A stretch of DNA of 64,000 nucleotides. Source: Adiantum capillus-veneris (taxonomy: Eukaryota; Streptophyta; Polypodiopsida; Polypodiales; Pteridaceae). The stretch covers positions 49,591,898 to 49,655,897 of the forward strand of contig CM043970.1 of assembly GCA_014529385.2 (NCBI GenBank), given 5' to 3'. How positions within the stretch are numbered: the first letter of the stretch is position 1; each line of letters begins with the position of its first letter. The notes beneath the pieces are model-generated. The model made no database searches and was not told the DNA's origin. It saw only the letters and a program-made list of their open reading frames with translations. The translations under genes were made by a program, and so were the position numbers. Shown here in pieces: positions 10,700 through 22,531 of the stretch.

Positions 10700-11688
10700 T
10701 AACTTGGGGGTTTTACCCTAAGGGGTTTTTTTTAGCAAATGTCATTTTCGATTGTCTTCTCACCGTTTTCTCTTTTCATCCCCCACTTAACTTTTTCAAT
10801 CTTTGAAAGGAAGCTTTTACCAATGTTGATGTAAGTACATGCCTTAGTGTAGGTGATAGGACCAGTATGTCCCTCTAAAATTCGTAAGCACGGCAAATTA
10901 CAGGGTATGTCAAGAGATACCCTCCAAAAAGGGGAGTAAAACGAAAGTGCGCTGACGTGTGTCAGTAGGTGTGTGTGGTGGAGTGGAGCCGACGCAGGGG
11001 CGACATCCGTCTCTCTCTCTCTCTGTCGATCTGCAGGGGTGGCGATTGGTGAGGGCGAAGGGGGTGACAGAGGAGATTTCTGTGTCGTCCGTGATTTGCA
11101 GGGGAGGGCGTGAGTGAGGGCCAAAGGGGTTGGCAGAGAAGCGCAGCGAGCAGGGAGGTGTTTGAGCGCTGTCTGGTTTGTCGGAGTTGAACCAGAGCCC
11201 TTAGCGTCTCCAGATACACCTCTTGCGAGCAGGAGTTGCTCGGGCAGTTTGGATTTCAGCATCAGCTGAGGTTGGAGTGCCGCAAACCTGCAATGGGGCC
11301 GAGGCAGGGGCAAAGGCAGGCTGCGTTCGTGCCTGCAAGGGTGGAGCTGGGGCAGATGCAGGCTGCAAAGCAACCGCGCATGCAAGCGTGCAGCTGGGCC
11401 CTTTTCCTTTTCGATTTGGAAGATTCGGGCGGAATCTCTATGGTTAATTAATTAATGTGTTGTCAATTCGACCTAGTATGCAGTAGCCATCAAGAATCAC
11501 GGATTAGGACCATTATGTTTGCTTCTATTAGTTTCAATCATAGCTCTTGATTCCTAGCAAGAAGAATTCTTTCTTTTTTCTCTTAAGAAGAAGGGTATGT
11601 GCCACTACGCTCCTTGCACGTTTCAAGTTTACATGCTTTTGTGATGTTGTTCACCTTCCATGGCCAAGTTCAGCTATCATCACCTTTG
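10700..11688. other. GC-rich unassigned region
   Basis: The segment 10960-11400 is more GC-rich than its surroundings. It contains an imperfect direct repeat with units near 11034 and 11096 (gcaggggnggcg... ggcagag-like). A 217-codon minus-strand frame (10732-11385) runs through it but shows no family resemblance and is low in complexity. A plus-strand Gln/Ala-rich frame (11236-11451) is equally unconvincing. It could be a promoter or first-exon island of an unrecognised gene. Confidence 0.35.
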
Positions 11689-11880
11689 TGAAGTGCGCGA
11701 GCGAGAGCGTGTGTGAGTGTGTGCAACAATGGAGAAGAGAGGAGAAGAGGAGACCTTGTGTTTGCAGGGGCTAAAACTCACTCTCTACATGTGAGCCCCC
11801 TTATTCTATTATGTACATAATGAATAAGTATAGTGGGCGGGCACTTGGCCTAACTGGCCACATGGGGCTTTACCCCAACA
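11689..11880 (-). repeat. 3' LTR of element A
   Basis: 192 bp, TG...CA. It carries a small insertion (about 10 bp of GAGAG-type sequence) relative to the other LTR and ends taccccaaca. Confidence 0.88.
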
Positions 11881-12011
11881 ATTTCCCACGTAAAGTCCAA
11901 TGTGGTCGTGAGAGAGAAAAGAAAACCGTACAAACCCTGTACAAGGCCATCACAAGTATGACCTCAGCCAATGCCCACTGGCTCACTGAATCTGTGCGCA
12001 TCCAGCTCTAA

Positions 12012-13604
12012 TCATAGAGAAAGTATAGAGCGATCAACACCATACTCCTCACCAAAGCTGCACACATCCTGCAGGTATCTCACCATACACTGCAAAGTAC
12101 CCCTATGCTCAAGGCCAACGTAAGTCATTGCACGACTAACTGCTCCCACTGCAAATGCACCTAGTGCAAATGCAATCTCGGGTCTCGAGATCGGTATCTC
12201 GTACATGAGACTCCCAAATGCTGATGTAATCCTAGCAATATCTGCCAATTTGACCATCTCAGTCAAATCTGGTTCAGAACTCCACTCATGGTAATAACCC
12301 TGACACTTGAAATCCGAGCCCTGGAAGCCATCCTTGTGTCCATCACATGTCACATGCGCACCAAGAGCATCTGTCTGTCTTGAACCCTCTGTGATAAGAG
12401 CAATGCCTAGCTCTAACTCACACGCATCAGCCTCTGCCCTAAGCATATCCATGAATGAATGAATCATGGCTAAATCCTCAACACTCAAGTCATCCATATC
12501 TGTCATCGTATCCACGCATGACATGCCCTGTTGCACAACTGGCTCAATATGCTCACAAACTGGAGCATCATGCAACCTATCCGCAAAGGAAACATGCCTC
12601 GTCTCTCTGCATGGCTGCGTACTCACGAAAAATATGTCGTCTCGTACGTGACATACTCGCATCGCATGAATCGTGCCGACACTAGCACCTTTCGCTATGA
12701 CTAGTTTTCCACGATGCAATCTAAAAGTGTGCTCATTCAGCACTACCTGGCTTCCGCTGTCTCGTAGGTGACTCACAGAGATCAAGGTGTGCGTCAAACG
12801 TGGCACATGGCGTACATCTTGCAACACATATGATGCACCACTCGGCAACAATAGTCTGACATCTCTTGCACCAACTATGCCATGCACTGAACCATCGGCT
12901 AGACACACACGTCCAAGCATACCACTAGCATATGTGCTAAACCACTCACGACTTGGCGTGACATGAAATCTAGCACTCACATCTAGTATCCAATGCGAAG
13001 GTAATGTGTCGTCAAAAACCGACATAAGAAAGTGAAGAGTAAATATGGAAGCAAAGGAGACATCTCCATCATGTGTAGCCACATACACTACATCTGCTCC
13101 CACGACATCCAAAGTGATAGCATCCCTCTTGTGTTGTCTTCTGCGCTGTCTCATCCGCCGAAAACAACGCCTACGTACATGCCCTGTATAACCACAATGC
13201 CAACACACAACATCTCTATGTCTGCAAGATCGTCCTTTGACTGTAGGCATCTCTCTAGACCCATTTGTGCCAAAAGCATTGCACAATCTTTGCCATAACT
13301 CTCTAGTTGTACATGCATCCAAACCAATGCAATAGACAGACTTACCAAGGTGTAACATGATCGTCGAACGTGCAAGCTCATCCAAGTCCTCCCACTCATC
13401 GTCAATCATAGACTCTGGCCTAGCATCCATGCCCTGTAGTGGCAACACTTGGCCCAATTGAGTCAATGCATCATGCATACCTTCTTTCCAATGCTCAAAG
13501 TTTGAACCATCAAACTTTGTATGGAAAAGCATAAACCCTGACAATGATGTGCATGCCAAATCCATGGCAATAACCTGTGACAAGATCAAACACAAATCGA
13601 TCAA
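12012..13604 (-). CDS. Gag-protease-RT-tail fusion ORF of element A
   Basis: A 530-codon open frame. The N-terminal part reads like copia gag (KFDGSNFEHWKEGM near residues 30-43; Met14 is an alternative start). A zinc knuckle has ligands C134, C137, H142 and C147. A pepsin-like protease region follows at about 203-280 with WILDVSARFHVTPSREWF; the usual D-S-G-A active site reads D-V-S-A, so Asp208 is kept but the Gly is lost and activity is doubtful. After about residue 445 the frame jumps to the RT terminus (RITSAFGSLMYEIPISRPEI and VRYLQD), normally more than 700 residues later in pol. Integrase and the YVDD-bearing palm are missing. The long open frame in such a derivative suggests recent activity or selection on Gag. 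Confidence 0.8.
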   Translation of the reverse strand: MIDLCLILSQVIAMDLACTSLSGFMLFHTKFDGSNFEHWKEGMHDALTQLGQVLPLQGMDARPESMIDDEWEDLDELARSTIMLHLGKSVYCIGLDACTTRELWQRLCNAFGTNGSREMPTVKGRSCRHRDVVCWHCGYTGHVRRRCFRRMRQRRRQHKRDAITLDVVGADVVYVATHDGDVSFASIFTLHFLMSVFDDTLPSHWILDVSARFHVTPSREWFSTYASGMLGRVCLADGSVHGIVGARDVRLLLPSGASYVLQDVRHVPRLTHTLISVSHLRDSGSQVVLNEHTFRLHRGKLVIAKGASVGTIHAMRVCHVRDDIFFVSTQPCRETRHVSFADRLHDAPVCEHIEPVVQQGMSCVDTMTDMDDLSVEDLAMIHSFMDMLRAEADACELELGIALITEGSRQTDALGAHVTCDGHKDGFQGSDFKCQGYYHEWSSEPDLTEMVKLADIARITSAFGSLMYEIPISRPEIAFALGAFAVGAVSRAMTYVGLEHRGTLQCMVRYLQDVCSFGEEYGVDRSILSL

Positions 13605-15046
13605 CTGACAATAGCCAAAGCCTGGCTAACTCATACACCAAGTACTGTCAAAATACAACATAAGCTGGCATAAGCTGTCTAAGAGAAGTGTCAGCAAATA
13701 TGGTGATCAATGTAAGGAACAAGTGAGCGAAACCGCTCAAATGATGCCAAAACACCCGCTCTAATCCAAGAGCACTATGTGATAATCAATGAAACTAGCA
13801 TCAACAATCTCCCTCCTGAAGAGATTACCACATGTATGTCAAATGATATAATCCGGTGAGCAAACACTCTCACAATGCGATGCCAAAACACTATGGCAAA
13901 GCAACCATTGAGTGCCAAATGCAATCAAAGAACGATTGCAAACCATGCACATAAACAAATAAACTTGCAAGAAAAATCCGGCAGATTTTCGGCAGTATTT
14001 GGCTATCTAACCAAAATAACCATACATGCCATAAACATGCTCAAAACCATAAGCAAATCATGCGCAAAATCCGCACTCAAGCATACATGAGCTGCCCCAA
14101 AGTCTCAACTCCGTAAACTTGGAAAACAATCATGTAATCCGAAACACAAAGTGCATCGATCGCAGTCTACAAGTGAGGCATATACTAGCATAAACGTAGA
14201 TGCAAACCAACCAAAATATGGCACAAATTGATGCTCAAAATAGCTGAAAATCAGCCCATATATGCCATTGCAAGGCGAAAAATACCATGCACCGAAAAAT
14301 GCACATCATGTGCATCCACATGGCAATATAAACGAGCATCAAGCATGTACCAAATGTGTAGCAAATGAGCATCCAAATCAGCTGAAAATTCAGCTCACAA
14401 TCATGCCAGAAATGCTTACAAAACTCTCTACAAATCTGTGCACCACACTTTCTGAAATTTTCTCAATTGCATAAGTCAATGCAAATAATCTGTGATGAAG
14501 CCACTCTCGAATCCTGAGAGTCCACAAGAATGCATACATCCACAAAGTGTTCTCAAGGTATGTGCATAAATGTGTTCAAAATATCAACCCACACTCTCTT
14601 CACTGAGAGAAAAACATCAATGCGCAAAACAAGAGCATGACAAAAGCTCAATCCGAGCTCTCTGAATGTAGCAAATCACCACAATAGGCATACATAATCT
14701 TCAACTTTTCAAATACCCTGCAGCCTGTCAACCTATATCTTCCAAACCGTTATTTGCAAAAACTTCCTTCTGTAAAGTTGTAAACCACGCAAAAACGATT
14801 GGGAATGGCGGGAATGGACCTGAAATGTGATGTTTTTGCAGGTTGAAACAGATCTGTAAAAGTCAGCACCTGTATACCGTAGATGTGCAGGCAGTCTGAG
14901 TGACGTATCTCAAAATTGGTAAAGATTTTGAGAAAACTTTCTTCTGCAAAGTTGAAGAGAACCAAAAACCGGTCAACACAAATCTGCAAAAACGTGCTAC
15001 AGTTTTTGCTTCTTCTCTGCCTGCTTTCCCGCTGAGCTCCAATGGT
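13605..15046 (-). other. Long non-coding leader of element A
   Basis: About 1.4 kb between the PBS and the ORF start. It is A-rich on the plus strand with repeated phrases such as 'atgcaaat' and 'gcaaaat' and has no coding frame. Element B has a leader of similar length and style. Confidence 0.6.
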
Positions 15047-15058
15047 GCTCTGATACTA
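15047..15058 (-). other. Primer-binding site of element A
   Basis: gctctgatacta on the plus strand is the reverse complement of a TGGTATCAGAGC-type initiator-Met PBS with one mismatch. It lies two bases from the LTR. Confidence 0.8.
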
Positions 15059-15060
15059 GT

Positions 15061-15242
15061 TGAAGTGCAGGAGCGAGAGCGTGTGTAAGTGTGTGTAGCA
15101 ATGGAGAAGAGGAGACCTTGTGTTTGCACGGGCTAAAACTCACTCTCTACATGTGAGCCCCCTTATTCTATTATGTACATAATGAATAGGTATAGTGGGC
15201 GGGCATCTGGCCTAACCGGCCACATGGGGGTTTACCCCAACA
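15061..15242 (-). repeat. 5' LTR of element A
   Basis: 182 bp, nearly identical to 11689-11880, followed by the TSD CTTTG at 15243-15247. Confidence 0.88.
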
Positions 15243-15247
15243 CTTTG

Positions 15248-15996
15248 TTGCTATAATACAGAGCAGAATAGATGTTTAGGCACAAGAAGGCCATGTTTTC
15301 TGGCTATGGTCAATGGTGTCCTAAACATGGAGTAGGAGCACATACTCGAAGAGATGCATTATTTTATCTCCCTCCAATGTGGTACAACATTGTGCACGTG
15401 TCTGTTACAAGGCAAGTAATACGATTAGGGTGGGTGATTGCCCATGGGCACCCCACAAAAGATCTCACGAGTTGTTGTGTGCCCTCTCATCCAAGAACGT
15501 GTGTGTCAATGTGGGTGTGTGACATGTGATATGGAGTATGTGCAAGCCCTCTATCCTTTTGATGGTGTACCTATGTATTTTAACGCAAATACAACCAAAC
15601 TGATCATTGTGCTCCAAGGCAAGTGCAACAAGCAATGGCCTCTACTTAGAGGTGTGTGAAAGGTCTCTCATAACTTTGCGGGCTCTTCTTGCATGTTTGT
15701 GTGTTGCATGCAAATCCAAAGGGGATGAATTGCAAGAGCAAGAATGGTGTTGGACACATACTTCAAAGGACTTTTTGCTTTTAACACAATGATGTAGTGC
15801 TCACATAGTGTTACACTCAACAAGGTTGGATGAGAGGGTATTTAGTAGCTCGATGGCATAGCTAATTGCGGTAAGTGTGTGCATGCATATGTGATCAAGT
15901 GTCTAATTGCGTAATTCCTGAAGTGATGAATTTGTTATTATGCTTATGATCAAGATGGACAATTGAATGATCAAATCGCTAGTTGTGTATATGCTT
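15248..15996. other. No feature recognised
   Basis: Spacer between the two related non-autonomous elements; no coding region or repeat was recognised. Confidence 0.5.
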
Positions 15997-16001
15997 CAAA
16001 G

Positions 16002-16028
16002 TGTGAGTGCGCGAATGAGGTGAGTGTG

Positions 16029-16106
<78 letters not shown>

Positions 16107-16214
16107 ACACAATGTGGGTGGAGCATCTCAACACCATGTGTGTGAGAGAGCCCCTTATTCTTCACTTCTAACTAGTAAAGAATGAGGTGTGAGTGCGCGA
16201 ATGAGGTGAGTGTG

Positions 16215-16276
<62 letters not shown>

Positions 16277-16434
16277 ACACGATGTGGGTGGAGCATCTCA
16301 ACACCATGTGTGTGAGAGAGCCCCTTATTCTTCACTTCTAACTAGTAAAGAATAAGGTGTGAACAAGTAATGGGCGATTGGACGTCTCTGGCATGTCCGA
16401 CCGAGGTAAGAGGCACACCGCCTTTACCCCAAAA
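16002..16434 (-). repeat. 3' LTR of element B, with internal duplication
   Basis: Contains two head-to-tail units of about 196 bp starting at 16002 and 16198. Each starts with tgtgagtgcgcgaatgagg and carries its own (GA)n tract (16031-16104 and 16217-16274). The partner LTR has one unit only, so the duplication arose after insertion or in the left copy alone. Confidence 0.8.
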
Positions 16435-16521
16435 ATCTCCCACTAAAAGGCGAATGTGCCTACAAGTGGTACTACTATAAGACCTAGTAGTATATACAGT
16501 AGGTAAGTGAGGAAAGTCGTC

Positions 16522-17900
16522 TCAATCTATGCCCACATGCTCTCTTGAAGCCAATGCATTCCATCGTGTAGGCTCTAGCAGTGTGAGAAAGCGTATAACC
16601 ATGCTAGAATCAGCATGCATATCTTGCAGGTATTCTGTAATGACTTGCACCGCTCCATGGTGCATCATTCTAGTGGCATTCATCGCACGACTAACAACCC
16701 CAACTACAAACTCTCCCACTACAGCTGCTATCTTGGGTCTTGACACTAAGAGGTCTTACATGAAAGTCTCAAAAGCTGATGAAATCCGTGCAACCTCGAC
16801 TAACCTATCCCTGTCAACCACCTCTGCACTATGTGCAATCCCTACACTATCATGACTGGAAACAAATGCATGTGATGAATCATGGGTACTCAACACTGCG
16901 ACCGTCCCTGTATCCATTGTACCATGCTCTACTTGTCTTGGCATCACCATATCAGCCTCTATCATGAGCATATCAAAGAACTCCATATCACTCATCTCTG
17001 TGGTAGGAGGCATCTTTGTCCTAAGAGGATCAATCCATTGTGTCTCGCTAGAGCATGGCCGCTCTAACTCCACATCTACAGACATTTCGTGCACAACACT
17101 CTAGAGCTCATCTACAAAGGTACATGTCTGTCAAGTCACTAAGATTGCATCGTCTCGTACATGTGACTCACTGCTTTGCTCCCTGATTGACAAAGCCTCA
17201 AAATCTATCACCACCACCGATGACTACTCTAATCATGCACTCAAAGAGGTGTCATGTTCTGCATGTTTGTCCTCAGACCCTGCATGCACAATAAGCAAAG
17301 TGTCACACTGCTCATCAGCAAAGTGTACTCGCCTAGACTACGAACGTCTCCATGGCAATGGACTCACAGAGACTATGGAGTCTCTGACACCAAGAACATA
17401 GAGAAGAGTCGAACGAGCACCACGATGGCCTTGTGTTATACAAGCGAACCTCTCCTCATCAAGTAATACTCATCAGTCAGTTGAACATGACACCCATGAT
17501 CTCTAAGCTACAAGATGGAGATCAAACTCCTACAAGCATTAGGAACATATTGAACATCATGGAGCACAAGCATACTCCCACTGGCAAAACGCAAATGAAT
17601 GTCACCCACACCATGAACACCATCTTGTCTCATAGCAGAAAACGTGCTAAACCACTCCCTGTGAGGAGTAACATGGCATAAAGCACTCTTGTCCATCTGC
17701 TAATCGTGAGACAAAGTCCACGCATGCCTAGGTGAACCTACTGAAGCAGGAGTGTCTACCACACTCGTACTCTCAGCAATAGCCAATGGAATCATCCACT
17801 ATCTCCAATGCTTGAAACAATGCCTCCTCATGTGCCTTGGTCTGCCACAATGCCAACAAACCACATGTTTGTGCCTCTGAGATCTACTTGATACAAAAAC
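16522..17900 (-). pseudogene. Broken gag-protease-RT-tail gene of element B
   Basis: Several minus-strand pieces follow the order of element A. A zinc knuckle VCWHCGRPRHMRRHC (CX2CX4HX4C) lies at about 17815-17862. A protease piece with HVTPHREWFSTF and VHGVGDIHLRFASG lies at 17508-17696. The RT tail with VARISSAFETFM (about 16756-16800) and RPKIAAVVGEFVVGVVSRAM lies at 16600-16746. Frameshifts separate the pieces, so no full Gag can be made. Integrase and RT palm are missing, as in A, so both elements descend from one already deleted ancestor. Confidence 0.75.
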
Positions 17901-19363
17901 CTATATATCCAATGACAAACTACCACTGCAAGATGCCATAACTGAGTGCAAAATGAGTCTATAGATTAGTCCACACAATGTGTAAATGCATTGTCCACAA
18001 GAGCATAACTGCTCAACACAATGCAAAAGAAAACTATCTAATCAAACACCTGCCAATAAATCTATGGCAAACATCGCATAAAGCGCATATCCCTCTGCCA
18101 AACCAAGAACCAATCATGCATAAATCACAATGACAGTGCAAGAAAAAACCATCTGTATAGGCACAAGCCAACACTTGGCTAAAACAGCTCTCTAGCATCT
18201 GCCACAAAACGCATAAAAGCTGGTGAAAAACCGGCAGAGTGTCCTCTGTAATTGGAGCAAAATCTCATATGCAAATCTCAACCATAAAACCGCATCCAAG
18301 ATGCCAAAGTGGGAGAAGCTCTTGACCACTACAAACTGACCAAAAACTCTCAACAAAAGTATGGCAAACTAGGAGTAAACCTTGACCACTACAGTCTCCA
18401 AAAAAGGAACTCTAAACCATTAACCATAACACTACTCAATGCCAATGAATAGAAATGCAAAAATGGCTCCACAATTTCACATATGGCAATCTGCACTCAA
18501 TGTACACCCACGGAGTGACCGTGCATAAACAAGCGCCAAAAGAGTTGCAATCCAAAAATATGATCGATGCAAAAACAATGCTCTGAAGAGGGCTCACCGC
18601 ACTCAAAAGTGCTCGCCAAATTGCATGTATAATGGGCATCAACCATGCACCATAACCATATGCAAATCCATTCGCAAAGATTATAAACCGAAGCACAAAA
18701 TCACTACCAAAGTATCCCGTGAAAACCTATGAAAAAATCTCCACCCGTGTGCTAAAAAGACCATGCCTCTCAAGAGACCGCTTTGATGGTGTGTAAACGC
18801 CTCTGTGCTTCGTGCCCAAATCTTCCAAAAAACCCTCAAACCAGAAGCTCTACACAAGCTAAATTGCATCTTCATCTCACAATTTATGCACCCAACTTTG
18901 AGCACTTGCCATGCTTCCAAAAAGTGCATCAAACTCGCACACTGTGCAAACACTAAAAACCCAAAATTTTTGTATACAATCAGTCTGAGCTGAGTATCAG
19001 CAAAACGATGAGGAATTTGCAGAAAGTTTCTTTTGCAAAGTTGTAGACCACGTCGAAGGGAGGGGCATCGCTGGCAGAATATTCAAATCTGCATTCTACA
19101 AGTAGAAAAGGAATTTGAAAACATTGTTGCTGTGCACACAGTTTGTAGGGCAGCACCTTCACCTACACACTATCTTCCATATACTTTTTTGAGCTTCCAC
19201 AAGAGCATACATCACTCTCAGCTGAGCTCACAAGCTCCCATTGCATTTTCTCAAAGCTTTCAAGATTTATTGATCTCTCCACCACCGAGAGAGAGCAAGC
19301 TACCACCTCAAAGCTCTCGATACTGCCATGGTCTCTGCGATCACCATGCGCGTTGATGCCAAT
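17901..19363 (-). other. Leader region of element B
   Basis: About 1.4 kb without coding frames, similar in style to the leader of A. A degenerate Met-type PBS (gctctcgatactgcca, 19313-19328) is 35 bp from the LTR; its role is uncertain. Confidence 0.5.
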
Positions 19364-19661
<298 letters not shown>

Positions 19662-19727
19662 CAAAGTCACTGTGTATGAATGATGGTGTATCATGAATGA
19701 GAAAGTTGAATTTATCATATGCAAGAG

Positions 19728-20080
19728 TGTCAAGAGATAAAGAAGGAGAGAGCTTGAGCTCTTGCAAGCACACAGACACACAAAGATGGAGGCAAAAAGA
19801 CTTTACTTCTTCTTCTTTACAAACTCAAGATAAGAGGTCTATAAAACATAAGGGAAAATACAACATAAAAAGGGGAACTAATACAATAGTCTACTATGAA
19901 CCGCTAGTGAGTGAGGTGAATAGGCAAGTGTGCCATCACTCTGGTAGGTAGACCAGCTCGGTGTAGTCCAATTGTAGTATCACTGGCAAAGATATGCGTA
20001 TCCACCAAGGCACGCTGGTGATGATGACTGTCGGTGATAGTCATCCAGGAGTCATACATGTTGAGCTTGACATCTTAACA
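19728..20080 (-). repeat. 3' LTR of the 19728-27496 copia element
   Basis: 353 bp. It is shorter than the other LTR mainly because the (AC)n tract is much shorter here (cacacagacacacaaag). Confidence 0.9.
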
Positions 20081-20109
20081 CTCCCCTCATGCTCAACACC
20101 ATCTCTCGT

Positions 20110-20732
20110 ATGCCAAGCATCGCTTAAAACCGTCCTAGCTTTGCCGCTCCAAGGACCTTCGTGAAGATATCTTCAACCTGCTCATGTGTCGCCACGTATT
20201 GTAAGTCGATGTCGCCTGCTAAGATCCTCTCTTTGATGAAGTGGTAGTACACCTCAATGGGCTTTGTCCTGGTATGGAACATTGGGCTTCGTGCCAACTA
20301 TATGATGTTAAGGTTGTCAGAATAGATGAAAACCGGCCTCTGTACCTGTACTCCAAAGTCGTGAAGTAGCAATCCTAGCCATGCTACTTCACATGTCGCC
20401 ACTGCATCACCCATGTTGCTTCTTGCTTCTCCATGTGATAGCAGCACTCCCAAGTGAGAACATGAATCCGCTGGTAGATCTGGGATCGTATGTGCTACGA
20501 GCCCTGTGTAGCCATAGAGCTGCAACTCCACATTAGCCCTATAAAAGAGTGCATAATCCAAAGTAGCACTCACATAGCGCAAAGTACGCCTCACTGCATC
20601 CAACTGTAGTTTCCTGGGAGACTGCATAGACTGACTCATAAATCCAACCATGTAGCTCAAGTATGGACATGAGATAGTCAAGTAGATCAAGCTACCCACA
20701 ATCTTCCTGTACATGGTAGCATTATCAAGCAC
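20110..20732 (-). pseudogene. Copia RNase H and RT tail
   Basis: The minus-strand reading has MYRKIVGSLIYLTISCPYLS (RT tail), AVRRTLRYVSATLDYALFYR, an H-L-G-V-L core, VATCEVAWLGLLLHDFGVQV and FIYSDNLNII. It then continues with HTRTKPIEVYYHFIKERIL and VATHEQVEDIFTKVL, the usual end of copia RNase H. The catalytic D-N pair is visible. It is shifted in frame against the RT piece (overlap near 20687-20732). Confidence 0.8.
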
Positions 20733-21540
20733 TTGACCTCCATCATTTCCAAATTTTGATCTAAGGGCATTGCAATTGGCTTACAATCAGCCATACCATA
20801 CTTTTTCAACATATCCAAAGCATATTTCCTTTTTGACAACCATTCACCTTCTTTCGTGCGAATAATTTCAATGCCCAAGAAATACCGCAAGTCTCCCAAG
20901 TCTTTCATGTCAAACTCCTCCATAAGTAGGGCATGCACGCCCTTTACTTTAGCCACATTATCACTTTCAACAATCAAATCATCCACATAGATACATATCA
21001 CCACAATTCTTGCCTCATTCTTTTGCACATACAATGAGTGGTTTGCATCAGACATCTCAAAGCCCAATGAAATGAGGAATGCCACAATCCTTTTATACCA
21101 AGATCTAAGTGCTTGCTTCAGCCCATACAATGCTTTCTTTAACCTGCATACAAGGTCACGTAGCCTCATATTTGCATTCTGCTCCATATACACAGTTTCC
21201 TCCAAGTCTCCATTAAAAAATGCATTCTTTGCATCCATCTATTTCAACACCCATTCTAATGCGGCAGCCACTGCAATAGACACACGAATGGTAGCCATCT
21301 TAGCTATGGGGCTGAACGTCTCCTCAGAATTAATCCCATAAGTCTATGCATAACCTTTGGCCACAAGTCTAGCCTTGTACCTGCTCACAATGCCAATAAC
21401 ATTATGCTTTATTTTGTAAACCCACTTACATCCAATTGCCTTCTTATCCTTTGGTAATGGAACCAATTCCCATGTTCCATTTGCACAACCATCTCTTCAT
21501 CCATAGCTTGCCATCATTTTTCATCCTTGACAGCACCCTT
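20687..21540 (-). pseudogene. Copia reverse transcriptase
   Basis: MDAKNAFFNGDLEETVYMEQ, LKKALYGLKQALRSWYK and the catalytic ICIYVDDLIVESDN are all visible, followed by FDMKDLGDLRYFLGIEI. Upstream, a GINSEETFSPIAKMATIRVS segment precedes a stop at about 21240 and another near 21341, so the gene is dead although the YVDD motif survives. Confidence 0.85.
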
Positions 21541-21544
21541 AAAT

Positions 21545-22183
21545 CACGTGGGTTCTACTTCCTCTGTAATCTTTGCCATAAATGCATAATGACGAGCCAC
21601 ATAACTGTCATAAGTCAATCTTTGCACATGATTTCTTGCTCTTTTTGACTTGCGTGGTCCAAGATCACTTCCAGGTGCCCTATTCCCTGCTTGCATTCTT
21701 CTTGCACCCGGAGTCTTCACAGAGTATGCCAAACTCCTCATCCAAACTCTGCTCAGAACCATTGTTATTGCCATCATCATAACCAACACTCAAATTTGGC
21801 AACTTAGGGGTATTGTCAAGTTTTTCCTTTCCTTTCCTTAATACATTTGAAGAGTTTGCATGAATCAGTCTTACATGTAACCTGACACTCCATGGATTCT
21901 CACCATGACTTGCACTAGAGGATCCTTGCGGCCCACTCAAAACTTGTGACTGCACACCTGTATTTTTTGCAGCCACATTCTCTCTTACATCAGCCCCCAA
22001 ATCATCTTTTACATCATCATACCAACTTTCCATTTCATCAAAAACAAAATCCTTGCTCATCCTCACTTTACCCGTGACAGGATTGTAACACTTATACCCT
22101 TTCTGCTTAAGGGAATACCCAATGAACACATATTTTTCTGCTTTCGTATCAAGCGTACTTCTTAGCTCATCCGTCACATGCAC
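21545..22183 (-). pseudogene. Copia integrase C-terminal and linker region
   Basis: Contains TKAEKYVFIGYSLKQKGYKC and YNPVTGKVRMSKDFVFDEME, the standard segment between copia integrase and RT, then a low-complexity linker. Confidence 0.8.
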
Positions 22184-22347
22184 CTAAGAAATACATCCGA
22201 ACAATTTAAAATCTAATACGTCTGGTTTTTCACCACCACTGAACTTTTCTTCAGGTGTGATACATATAACTTTGAAATTCTGGAAATGCATAAACACCTC
22301 ACTTTTTTGCTTCATGAAGTAGACCCATACCTTCCTCGTATGGTTGT
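22184..22347 (-). pseudogene. Copia integrase core, downstream half
   Basis: NHTRKVWVYFMKQKSEVF directly adjoins the inserted LTR. The other half is at 25029-25390; without the insertion the two would join in a FIDNHTRKVW-type motif. Confidence 0.8.
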
Positions 22348-22518
22348 TGTCAGGACAAGGGTCATGTACCCTAAGAACTAGGTTAGTCACGGACTACGGC
22401 CAAGGGCCGGGCTAGGCAGTGTGGACAGGGGATCCGTCTAGGGCAAGGGGCTAGGAGCCCGCCTATATAAAGGGAGGTTGGGAGGAGGATCTCAAGGCCT
22501 AGTTCCCTAGTTCTTACA
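22348..22518 (+). repeat. 5' LTR of the nested element
   Basis: 171 bp with a clear TATA box (tatataaa, 22464-22471). Confidence 0.9.
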
Positions 22519-22519
22519 C

Positions 22520-22531
22520 TGGTCTCAGAGC
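22520..22531 (+). other. Primer-binding site of the nested element
   Basis: tggtctcagagc, one mismatch from the initiator-Met PBS consensus, one base after the LTR. Confidence 0.8.

Larger units (their letters stand above)
11689..15242 (-). mobile_element. Non-autonomous Ty1/copia derivative A (complete, with TSD)
   Basis: Complete minus-strand element of 3554 bp. LTRs 11689-11880 and 15061-15242 begin TGAAGTG and end CCCCAACA in plus view. The 5-bp TSD CTTTG occurs at 11684-11688 and 15243-15247. A Met-type PBS lies next to the right LTR, which is the 5' LTR on this strand. The interior holds a long leader and a single open frame with gag, zinc knuckle, protease-like domain and the very end of RT. 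Integrase, RT core and RNase H are absent. Replication would need enzymes from another copia element. It is related to 16002-19661. Confidence 0.9.

Noticed and set aside
10732-11385. 217-codon minus-strand open frame
   Set aside because: Composition is low-complexity (H/L/P-rich) and no family resemblance was seen; it overlaps GC-rich DNA with imperfect repeats on the other strand, so chance is likely.
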